Assembly (NCBI GenBank): GCA_002371495.1 | Contig: DFIX01000053.1 | Location: 1 to 35,577, forward strand | Direction of reading: 5' to 3' | Length of the DNA stretch: 35,577 nucleotides | From: Eggerthellaceae bacterium UBA3686 | GTDB lineage: Bacteria; Actinomycetota; Coriobacteriia; Coriobacteriales; Eggerthellaceae | Shown: positions 1-6,750 of the stretch, piece after piece | Numbering within the stretch: the stretch's first letter is position 1 | How the letters are laid out: every line of letters begins with the position of its first letter | Position numbers and translations under genes: made by a program | The notes under the pieces: model-generated | What the model was told of the DNA's origin: nothing | Seen by the model: the letters and a program-made list of their open reading frames with translations, nothing else | Database searches by the model: none

Positions 1-35
1 GACCCCCAAAATCTTTACGCCGTGAGGTGAAGGGC

Positions 36-377
36 ATGCCCAGAAAGAAACGCTCAATCCCGAAGAGCGGACCCGTTTGGCACCAGACGGCCGAGGAGGC
101 CACGCTCGCACGTATGCCGAAATACAACGCACATGCGTGCGGCACTGGCGCCCACGGTGACGCGAAGTACAATCGGGCGCGCCAGAAGCAAGCTTGGCGC
201 AAGGAACTCCATGGTGAAGGCCCCTGCATCCGCGGGGGCCTTCCCTTTTGCGCGCAACGACGAAGGCGTAACCCGTTACCTCACTTCTTGATTTTGCAGA
301 AACGGGGATTACCCACCGTTTATGCGAAGAGCCGCTATCTTCTCCCCAGCAGCCAAGTTCGGCGCCGGTGCGCGTAA
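36..377 (+). CDS. Small basic protein of unknown function
   Basis: The open frame encodes 113 residues. The ATG at 36 is preceded by AGGTGA at 25-30, a good SD, so I prefer it to the in-frame GTG at 27. The first ~60 residues are Lys/Arg-rich and look like a real protein, with a compact block MPKYNAHACGTGAHGDAKYN that carries Cys, two His and two Lys-Tyr-Asn repeats and could bind metal or nucleic acid. After about residue 60 the frame runs through a strong terminator-like hairpin (216-249) and then looks like random GC-rich translation. The genuine C-terminus may therefore be earlier, or a frameshift may have removed the stop: the next-but-one frame stops at 215-217. I do not recognise the family and assign no function. 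Confidence 0.45.
   Translation: MPRKKRSIPKSGPVWHQTAEEATLARMPKYNAHACGTGAHGDAKYNRARQKQAWRKELHGEGPCIRGGLPFCAQRRRRNPLPHFLILQKRGLPTVYAKSRYLLPSSQVRRRCA
216..249 (+). terminator. Intrinsic terminator-like hairpin inside or at the end of the small ORF
   Basis: GAAGGCCCC at 216-224 pairs perfectly with GGGGCCTTC at 235-243. The stem extends inward by a T-G wobble pair plus two G-C pairs to a four-base loop, and CCCTTTT follows. This is a typical rho-independent terminator for plus-strand transcription, yet it lies in the nominal frame of the upstream small gene. Confidence 0.6.
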
Positions 378-462
378 CCAAAAATCGCCGCCACTAACAA
401 AAACGCGTGCAGCTGTAAACTTGACGTCCTGCCGCCGAACCGAATGGACGAGCAAGAGACCC

Positions 463-491
463 TTGTGAACAAAAACTGCGAAGGCGATAAT
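463..491 (+). promoter_or_regulatory. Predicted promoter of the GH2 beta-galactosidase gene
   Basis: TTGTGA at 463-468 and GATAAT at 486-491 are 17 bases apart and resemble sigma-70 type -35 and -10 hexamers. Transcription would start near 498, leaving a leader of about 50 bases before the ATG at 550. No operator palindrome was seen next to it. Confidence 0.5.
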
Positions 492-549
492 CTCTGGTGC
501 AGACGAAAATGTCGAACAATTCTGGAGCGCGGCAAGTGGGAGGAACGGC

Positions 550-2997
550 ATGAAACGCACTTCGTTTTGCGCTGGATGGGAATTCGCTCGCGACGATGGC
601 GAATTTGAATCTGTTGTTGTTCCCCACGATGCCATGCTCGACAACCCACGAGGACCCGATGCGCCCGCTGGCAGCGCCTCGGGTTACTATTTTGGGGCGC
701 GGTACCGCTATCGCAAGACATTCGAGCTCTCTTCGCAGCAGGTGCTCGGCACCCTGTACCTAGAGTTCGAAGGGGTCTACCGCAATGCCCGAATATGGGT
801 TAACGGCATCGAGCTCTACGCACCTCCTTACGGGTTCGTGCCGTTCTTCGTCGGCATCGGCCATGCCGTGCATCCGGGCAACAACGTTATCGAGGTCGAA
901 GCGGGCAATGCTGAACAGCCCGATTGCCGCTGGTATTCGGGAGGGGGCATCTACCGCCCCGTCTGGCTCTGGGAAGGCGCCCGCGAACACATACAGCCTG
1001 AGGGCGTGAGAATCACAACTACCTCGATTGACCCACCCCGCGTGCAGATTGACGTATTAGCCGAAGGCGGGCTGCCAATTGTTTCGGTGCTCGATTCGTT
1101 TGGCAACTTGCTTGCCGCAGGAGAGGGCCCGAGCGTCGAACTCGAAGTGGCCGACGCGCACCTGTGGAGTGCCGAACAACCGGTGTTATACCGCTGCCAC
1201 ATCGACCTCCTAAATGAGCAGGCGGCATGCACGGATGACTCGCGGCAAACACTCATCGACGTTACGCATGCAAGCGACCTCGCGCAGCTCCGATCGTCTC
1301 GGGTCGTCCTCGACGAAGCGGAGGTGACCTTTGGCATCCGCACCGTCGAATGGAGCCCACAAGGACTGTTCGTCAACGGCCAGGAGACGGTTTTGCGCGG
1401 CGGTTGCATTCATTGCGACAACGGCGTCATCGGAGCCGCCTCTTTCGCCGAAAGCGAACGGCGGCGCGTACGGTTGCTCAAGGAGGCAGGTTTCAACGCC
1501 ATCCGCGTCGCTCACAACCCCGCACCCACCGCGCTGCTCGCCGCTTGCGACAAGCTTGGCATGTACGTCATTGACGAAGCATGGGACATGTGGTTCATGC
1601 GCAAGAACCCTCACGATTACGCACAGCATTTCCTCGATTGGTGCGACCACGACCTGCGAAGGCTCGCCATGCGCGATTACAACCACCCGAGCGTCATCAT
1701 GTACTCGATTGGAAACGAAGTCGCCGACCCAACCACAAACGAGGGCGTGGGAATCGAGCGCTCAATGGTCGACCTTCTTCACAATCTTGACCCGACGCGC
1801 CCGGTGACGTGCGGCTTCAACCTAACCATGATGGTCATGGAACGACTAGGCCGCAGATGGTACGCGCAGAGCGAAACCGACGCTTCGAACAACCTCGTCG
1901 ATGAGGATTCGGGCTCGCCTCGGGCAAGCTTGCTGTTCAACCTCGCCGCGCAAGCGACGGGCACGGGCATGACCCGATTTGCGACGCTTCCCGGGACCGA
2001 CAAGCTCATCTCGCCCGGCCTCGACGCGCTCGACATCGCTGGCTACAACTACGGCTCGGCACGCTACGTTACCGATGCGCGCAAGCATCCCGAACGCATC
2101 ATCGTGGGAACCGAGACTTTCCAACATGAAATCGTCGACAACTGGAATCTTGTAAAGAGAGTTCCGAATCTCGTGGGAGATTTCATGTGGGCTGCCTGGG
2201 ATTATCTCGGGGAAGCCGGGGCTGGCTCCTGGGCCTACACGCCAGACGAGGCCGGCTTCAGCAAGCCATACCCATGGCTCATCGCCGGATCGGGCGCACT
2301 CGACATCCTCGGCCAGCCGAACGCCGCTGCCGCCCTGGCAGGCGCAGCCTGGGATACGCTACCCGGCCCATCGATACAGGTGAGACCCGTCAACATCATG
2401 CGCAACAAGACGTACAAGGCCACCTGGCGCGGTTCGGACGCCCTTCCTAGCTGGTCGTGGCGCGGGATGGAAGGGACGCTCGCTGAGGTGGAGGTCTACG
2501 ACGGACATGCGCACTCCATACGCCTCGAGCTGAACCAGAACGTGGTGGGGGTATCCCGAGTGAAGAAGCGCCTTGCACGATTCAGGGTCCGCTACGAGCC
2601 CGGCACGCTCAGCGCCGTCTCGCTCGACGAAGACGGACGAGAAATCGCCCGGTCAGAGCTCGTCTCTGCGCAAGGGCCGCTTCACATCGACCTTCATCCC
2701 GAAAAACCCGTGGCTCCTGCCGGCGATGTTGCCTATATTCCGCTTTCGATCGTCGGCACAAACCATGCCGTAGAAGCGAACGCTGACGAGGAGATATCAG
2801 TAAAGGTCGAAGGTGGAACGCTCGTAGGCTTCGGAAGCGCCCGGCCCACAACGCTCGAGCGCTTCACGTCGGGCCATTATTCGACCTATCGGGGGCGCGC
2901 CCTGGCCGTCGTGTACCGCGATGCGCCCGGAGTCGCAACGCTTTATGCGCAGGGCGTAACCCTGGCGCCAGTCACGGCTACAATCTGGTTTGCGTAG
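550..2997 (+). CDS. Glycoside hydrolase family 2 beta-galactosidase-type enzyme
   Basis: This 815-residue protein hydrolyses terminal beta-linked sugars, most likely beta-galactosides; beta-glucuronide or other GH2 substrates cannot be excluded. Domain order is an N-terminal jelly-roll sugar-binding domain (about 1-180), an Ig-like domain (about 180-270), a TIM barrel (about 270-560) and C-terminal beta domains. GH2 signatures include GGCIHCDNG, GFNAIRVAHNP and HPSVIMYSIGNEV. The acid/base Glu is E390 (in GNE) and the nucleophile is E522 (in GTETF). There is no signal peptide, so it should act in the cytoplasm on imported sugar. The start follows GGGAGG at 538-543. No sugar transporter or regulator lies beside it, so its substrate supply is not explained locally. 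Confidence 0.88.
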   Translation: MKRTSFCAGWEFARDDGEFESVVVPHDAMLDNPRGPDAPAGSASGYYFGARYRYRKTFELSSQQVLGTLYLEFEGVYRNARIWVNGIELYAPPYGFVPFFVGIGHAVHPGNNVIEVEAGNAEQPDCRWYSGGGIYRPVWLWEGAREHIQPEGVRITTTSIDPPRVQIDVLAEGGLPIVSVLDSFGNLLAAGEGPSVELEVADAHLWSAEQPVLYRCHIDLLNEQAACTDDSRQTLIDVTHASDLAQLRSSRVVLDEAEVTFGIRTVEWSPQGLFVNGQETVLRGGCIHCDNGVIGAASFAESERRRVRLLKEAGFNAIRVAHNPAPTALLAACDKLGMYVIDEAWDMWFMRKNPHDYAQHFLDWCDHDLRRLAMRDYNHPSVIMYSIGNEVADPTTNEGVGIERSMVDLLHNLDPTRPVTCGFNLTMMVMERLGRRWYAQSETDASNNLVDEDSGSPRASLLFNLAAQATGTGMTRFATLPGTDKLISPGLDALDIAGYNYGSARYVTDARKHPERIIVGTETFQHEIVDNWNLVKRVPNLVGDFMWAAWDYLGEAGAGSWAYTPDEAGFSKPYPWLIAGSGALDILGQPNAAAALAGAAWDTLPGPSIQVRPVNIMRNKTYKATWRGSDALPSWSWRGMEGTLAEVEVYDGHAHSIRLELNQNVVGVSRVKKRLARFRVRYEPGTLSAVSLDEDGREIARSELVSAQGPLHIDLHPEKPVAPAGDVAYIPLSIVGTNHAVEANADEEISVKVEGGTLVGFGSARPTTLERFTSGHYSTYRGRALAVVYRDAPGVATLYAQGVTLAPVTATIWFA

Positions 2998-3202
2998 CGA
3001 ATCCAGCACCCTTACCGATCCGCCGAAACGCTAGCGCAAACATCAGACGATGCCTATAACCTCGCACTTGTCGAGGAACGACACGCATCGTTGCAGCCGA
3101 CCGCCACGATAACAACCAAAGTGACGCAACGGGCTTACTTTTGAAGGCTCCTCAAAACATCAGTCTCAACCACGATGGATGCGAGGCGTCCGCAGCATCA
3201 AC

Positions 3203-3274
3203 AAACTTCGACAACCGTCGATTCCGTCCGCGACACCCTGAGCTTGGGGGCAAAATCGACGGTTGTCGAAGTTT
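3203..3274. repeat. Perfect 21-bp inverted repeat with a 30-bp spacer
   Basis: The gene-free stretch 2998-3362 holds this repeat and the terminator at 3281-3318. The left arm (3203-3223, beginning AAACTTCGACAACC) is exactly complementary to the right arm (3254-3274, ending GGTTGTCGAAGTTT). No ORF lies within it. It could be a miniature element, a recombinase or regulator binding site, or a long hairpin at the 3' end of a transcript. The rest of 2998-3202 shows nothing I recognise. Confidence 0.6.
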
Positions 3275-3280
3275 CAACAC

Positions 3281-3318
3281 AAAAAGGAAGACTCCCCTGT
3301 TGTGCGGGGGAGTCTTCC
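3281..3318 (-). terminator. Intrinsic terminator of the hdr-flx operon
   Basis: On the minus strand a 12-bp perfect stem (arms 3307-3318 and 3286-3297, GGAAGACTCCCC on the plus strand) with a nine-base loop is followed by five T residues (plus-strand A at 3281-3285). It lies 45 bases after the flxA stop codon and is a textbook intrinsic terminator. Confidence 0.85.
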
Positions 3319-3362
3319 CAATTTGTCGCTGCAGGAGCAAGGAAGATAGGGCTTATCCCGAG

Positions 3363-4223
3363 CTACACGTCGGAGTGCATGCTCGCGATCTCCTCGAGAG
3401 TGAAGATGGGGCCGTCAAGACAGATGAAATGGCCGCCCATGTTGCAGCGGCCGCATTTGCCCACGCCGCACTTCATGCGCATCTCGAGCGTCGTGATGAT
3501 GTGACCCTCGTCGAAGCCCACACCGACGAGCGCCTCGCGGCACGTGCGCGACAGTGACGGACCGCCGCAAAGGACGGCAACGCGGTTGCCATCCTCGGGC
3601 CCCAGCTCGAGCGTCTCCAAGAACGGCGCCGTGTAGGCTACTGGGCCGTCCCACTGCGGGTCCTCGTGATACAGCGACACGTGCACATGCATGTCGGGCT
3701 CGTTCGGCCAGATGTCGAAGAGCTGCTCCTTGAACACCAAATCGTCGTACTTCGATCCCGAATACACCAAGTCGATGCGCCCGAAGTCCTCACGATGCTC
3801 CAGGCAGTACAGCAAAAACGACCGCACCGGGGGCAGGCCGATGCCGCCGCTTATGAACAGCATGTCCTTGCCCTTGCACGCCTCGACCGGCCACCAGTTG
3901 CCGTACGGGCCGCGCAGCGACACCTCGTCGCCGACTGACAGCGCGTGCAGCTGCTCGGTCACCAGGCCCACCTTCTTCACGGTGAACTGGACCCATTCGT
4001 CGCTTTGGGCCGACACGACGAACATGCACTCACCGTACGCCAGAAGGCCGAACATGCCAAGCTGCCCCGGCTGACAGTCGAAGGGCTTTCTGCCGTCGAG
4101 TGTCTGCAGCCTGAACGACTTCACGTCGGGCGTTTCCTGAGTTATCTCGACCACGCGGCACACCTGCGGGATGAGCGGACGCTCCCCTTTCGCGCACCCG
4201 TGGGCAATCTCGATTCCAGACAT
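3363..4223 (-). CDS. flxA: FlxA-like FAD/NAD(P)H-binding oxidoreductase subunit with [2Fe-2S] centre
   Basis: This 286-residue protein belongs to the ferredoxin-NADP reductase/AsrB/sulfhydrogenase-gamma family. An FAD-binding barrel (about 20-110, with RGPYGNWWP) is followed by a pyridine nucleotide domain (GGIGLPPVRS near 126-135, LCGGPS near 219-223). A C-terminal [2Fe-2S] loop of the DHODB type has ligands C252, C257, C260 and C268. In FlxABCD-HdrABC complexes this subunit takes hydride from NADH and passes electrons toward FlxD/HdrA. The ATG at 4223 follows GGAGAACGAAGG; a longer in-frame start at 4292 would run back toward the upstream hairpin and lacks an SD. It is the last gene of the operon, separated from flxB by a 16-bp stem-loop. 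Confidence 0.82.
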   Translation of the reverse strand: MSGIEIAHGCAKGERPLIPQVCRVVEITQETPDVKSFRLQTLDGRKPFDCQPGQLGMFGLLAYGECMFVVSAQSDEWVQFTVKKVGLVTEQLHALSVGDEVSLRGPYGNWWPVEACKGKDMLFISGGIGLPPVRSFLLYCLEHREDFGRIDLVYSGSKYDDLVFKEQLFDIWPNEPDMHVHVSLYHEDPQWDGPVAYTAPFLETLELGPEDGNRVAVLCGGPSLSRTCREALVGVGFDEGHIITTLEMRMKCGVGKCGRCNMGGHFICLDGPIFTLEEIASMHSDV

Positions 4224-4307
4224 CCTTCGTTCTCCATTCCGCCGCCTTAATCGGCGGCATTGGTTGCCGTGCAGTTTTACCCAACATGGCAATAAGGTGC
4301 AAAAGTG

Positions 4308-4344
4308 CCAAGGTCCAAAAGGGCCTGACCCTTTTGGACCTTGG
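4308..4344. terminator. Perfect 16-bp stem-loop between flxB and flxA
   Basis: CCAAGGTCCAAAAGGG (4308-4323) and CCCTTTTGGACCTTGG (4329-4344) flank the loop CCTGA. The hairpin starts right after the flxB stop codon (4345-4347) and lies about 85 bases upstream of flxA. It may attenuate or process the transcript between the sixth and seventh genes of the operon. There is no unpaired T-run on the minus strand, so full termination is not certain. Confidence 0.6.
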
Positions 4345-5337
4345 TTAGCCTATTGCAGCCACGTCGTCGATCAGGCGCGTGATGTCGAGCGCGACCGGGC
4401 ACTTCTCGACGCAGCGGCCGCAGCCGACGCACAGCGACATGCCGTAGCGGCGCTCGAAGAAGTTCAGCTTGTGCATGAACCGGTTGCGCACGCGCTCGAG
4501 CTTCTCGGGGCGCGGATTATGCCCGCCAGCCATCATGGTGTACTCGCTGAACATGCAGCTATCCCAGCAGCGGAAACGCACACCGTCTTTGCGCCTCATA
4601 TCCTGGCTGATGTCGAAGCAGTGGCACGTCGGGCACAAGTAGGTGCAGGTGCCGCAGTTGAGGCACTTGATGGAAAGGTTATCCCAGATAGGATGGTCGT
4701 ACATGCCCTCGAGCTTGTCGACCACGCCCTCCATGCTCACTGCGAGCGATTGCTCGCATGTTACAGGCTCGACAACGCCCTCTTCGACAAACGGCGCCCA
4801 CGCCGCCACCTCGACCTCGCCCTTGGGCGTCTGCGCGATGACGTTGTACACATCGCCGCAATCCTGCAGCATGACGTCAGCGTTGGGGGCAAGCTGCGGG
4901 TCGACGTCCATCGACGCGCAGAAGCAGGTCTCGGCGGCGCTCGCGCAGCCAATGCACACGCAGGTCAGCTTCTCGCGCGCGTTGGCATAGAATTCGTCGA
5001 CGAACCCCTTGGTCAGAAACACTTCGTCCAAACACACGATGGAACGCATGTCGCACGGGCGGATCCCGAAGACCAGCTGCTCGCGCGACTCGTCGTATTC
5101 GTGGATGCGGTAACTGCCGTTTGCGTCGACGTCGAAATGGTACATCTTCTGCGTCTGCGGAAACAGCAGGTCCTTCGGCGGCATCGTGGTGTTAACTTGC
5201 TCGAAATCGGGTACCGTGCCCTTGTCCATGAGCGCAAACTTCGACACACCATCAACCTGCGTGGGCACGAAGACGTCACGTTCCGCGCCGGTGAGGTTGC
5301 GCAAGAGGGGCATCAGGTTTTGCTTGGTAAGTATCAT
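4345..5337 (-). CDS. flxB: FlxB-like iron-sulfur subunit (AsrA/HydB type, two [4Fe-4S] sites)
   Basis: The 330-residue protein has a large N-terminal region typical of 4Fe-4S dicluster proteins of the AsrA family (FGIRPCDMRSI near 90-100; CVCIGCASAAETCFC near 126-140). Two ferredoxin-type sites follow: C225-x2-C228-x2-C231-x3-C235 and C303-x2-C306-x2-C309-x3-C313. It should carry electrons between the flavin subunit FlxA and the FlxC/FlxD subunits in the cytoplasm. The start ATG at 5337 has GGAGGGGG just upstream and lies 13 bases after the flxC stop, consistent with translation from one messenger. Assignment as FlxB rather than FlxC rests on family resemblance and gene order; the two names could be swapped. 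Confidence 0.75.
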   Translation of the reverse strand: MILTKQNLMPLLRNLTGAERDVFVPTQVDGVSKFALMDKGTVPDFEQVNTTMPPKDLLFPQTQKMYHFDVDANGSYRIHEYDESREQLVFGIRPCDMRSIVCLDEVFLTKGFVDEFYANAREKLTCVCIGCASAAETCFCASMDVDPQLAPNADVMLQDCGDVYNVIAQTPKGEVEVAAWAPFVEEGVVEPVTCEQSLAVSMEGVVDKLEGMYDHPIWDNLSIKCLNCGTCTYLCPTCHCFDISQDMRRKDGVRFRCWDSCMFSEYTMMAGGHNPRPEKLERVRNRFMHKLNFFERRYGMSLCVGCGRCVEKCPVALDITRLIDDVAAIG

Positions 5338-5350
5338 CGTCTTCCCCCTC

Positions 5351-6205
5351 CTACATGAACTCTTCGCAATCGACCAGGTCGTACGTGATGAGCTTGCCGG
5401 GCTCTTCGTCGAGCGTCATCGACGACTCAAACTCCCCGAACAGATCGTTGAGGTCTTTAATGACCTTGCGGTTAAGCTTCATGAGCGGCAAGCCCATCGG
5501 GCAGGCCCGCTCGCACTCGCCGCACTCGATGCACCGGTCGGCAATGTGCATGACGCGCGTAAGGCTGTAGAAGCGGTTCTCGGCCACGTTGTTCTGTTTG
5601 CCCACCCAGTTCTCGCGGCGCTGGTCGACGAAACATTCGCGGCACGTACAGCACGGGCATACGTCACGACACGCATAGCAGCGGATGCACTTGGCATAGA
5701 CGCCCTCGAAATATCGCGAACGCTCGGGCTGGGTCATGAGCTCGACCTCGTGCACCTCCTTGAAGCGTTCGGAAGGCTGGGGCCTCCCCGCCGCATCGCC
5801 TGCCATCTCGTCGCAGATAACGGGGTCTCCGTGACGGCATTCGGCGCATTTCTTAAGCAGCTCGCCCGTTTTGCGGTCGCGCACGCCAGCGCACCCAACG
5901 CCGATGAGGTATACGTCCTCGCGATTGATGACCTGGTCGTTGATCAGGCGCACAATGCCACGGCTGTCGCAGCCGCGCACCACCATGCCCACCTTGCCGC
6001 GAGTGACGACATCACGTGCGTACTTGGCCAGCGTGTTCACGCAGTACTCGTTGCACACCAGCTTGTCGGCGTCAGAAGCGTCGGTGATGACGAGCGGCGT
6101 GGTCTGATTCTCGAAGCGCCCGGACTCCCAGCCGATAAAGGTCGTGACCTCGCCGTTTTCTAACAGTTCGCGCGCGCGTGCGCGAATCGTGTCTTGGGCT
6201 GTCAT
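5351..6205 (-). CDS. flxC: FlxC-like iron-sulfur subunit (coenzyme F420 hydrogenase beta-related)
   Basis: This 284-residue protein has an N-terminal region like FrhB/AsrA-related oxidoreductases (GMVVRGCDSRG near 73-83; VYLIGVGCAGVRD near 98-110). A Cys-rich segment C120-x2-C123 with C131 follows, then two ferredoxin-type sites: one beginning C173-x2-C176-x2-C179-x3-C183, with further Cys in CPCCTCREC, and one beginning at C225 (CIECGECERACP). The ATG at 6205 overlaps the flxD stop by one base (TGATG on the minus strand), so the much longer upstream frame is rejected. It is probably the electron conduit between FlxA/B and FlxD. No coenzyme F420 genes are present here, so an F420 role is not supported. 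Confidence 0.75.
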   Translation of the reverse strand: MTAQDTIRARARELLENGEVTTFIGWESGRFENQTTPLVITDASDADKLVCNEYCVNTLAKYARDVVTRGKVGMVVRGCDSRGIVRLINDQVINREDVYLIGVGCAGVRDRKTGELLKKCAECRHGDPVICDEMAGDAAGRPQPSERFKEVHEVELMTQPERSRYFEGVYAKCIRCYACRDVCPCCTCRECFVDQRRENWVGKQNNVAENRFYSLTRVMHIADRCIECGECERACPMGLPLMKLNRKVIKDLNDLFGEFESSMTLDEEPGKLITYDLVDCEEFM

Positions 6206-6750
6206 CACGCACTCACCTCCTCGGGCATGACTTCCTCGGGAACGGCGTTGAAGGCCTCTTGGCCGTCGGGCACCGCCGGCAGTTCGAACTGCGGAATCTC
6301 GCGCGTCAGGTTCAGCGGGCCGAGTGCTCGTACCTGCTCGACCACGCTCATGACCGTATCGCGGAATTTGCCCGCTTCGGCACCGGAAATCCAACGCACC
6401 TGGAAGCGTTCCGGTTCGAGCCCCTCGTATTCCAAGAGTCGCTTGAATATCATCATGCGTCGACGCGCATAGTAATTACCGGTGACGTAATGACAATCGC
6501 CGGGGTGGCACCCGCACACGAGCACGCCATCGCAGCCCTTGTTCAGCGCCTCGATGACGTACTGCGGGTTCATGCGCCCCGAGCAGGGAATGCGCAGCAC
6601 GCGCACGTTGGCCGGATAGTTCATGCGGTTCAGGCCCGCCAGGTCGGCGCCGGTATAGGTGCACCAATGGCAGCAGAACGCGATAACCTTGGGCTCCCAG
6701 CTATCTGGCACCCCGACTTGAGCGGTCTTGTTGGCTTCTACCACTGACAT
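6205..6750 (-). CDS. flxD: MvhD/FlxD-type delta subunit
   Basis: This 181-residue protein matches the MvhD family, the small [2Fe-2S] subunit that docks a hydrogenase or flavin module onto HdrA. Family marks are AFCCHWCTYTGADLAG (25-40), RIPCSGRMNP (53-62) and VCGCHPGDCHYVTGNYYA (78-95). The Cys residues in these blocks are the cluster ligands. The start ATG at 6750 has GGGAGGTGG upstream and lies inside the 3' end of hdrA, overlapping it by 13 bases. A longer frame to 6849 is shadow coding inside hdrA. The C-terminal 30 residues (after LGPLNL) are Glu/Pro-rich and variable. Confidence 0.87.
   Translation of the reverse strand: MSVVEANKTAQVGVPDSWEPKVIAFCCHWCTYTGADLAGLNRMNYPANVRVLRIPCSGRMNPQYVIEALNKGCDGVLVCGCHPGDCHYVTGNYYARRRMMIFKRLLEYEGLEPERFQVRWISGAEAGKFRDTVMSVVEQVRALGPLNLTREIPQFELPAVPDGQEAFNAVPEEVMPEEVSA

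Noticed and set aside
4171..5358. Long plus-strand open frame (395 codons) over flxB
   Set aside because: It is antisense to flxB, whose cluster-binding Cys motifs, SD and spacing are clear; the plus frame has no recognisable domain and is a GC-rich shadow.
6206..6394. Longer start for FlxC (347 residues)
   Set aside because: The extension is a shadow of flxD; the ATG at 6205 overlaps the flxD stop as TGATG.
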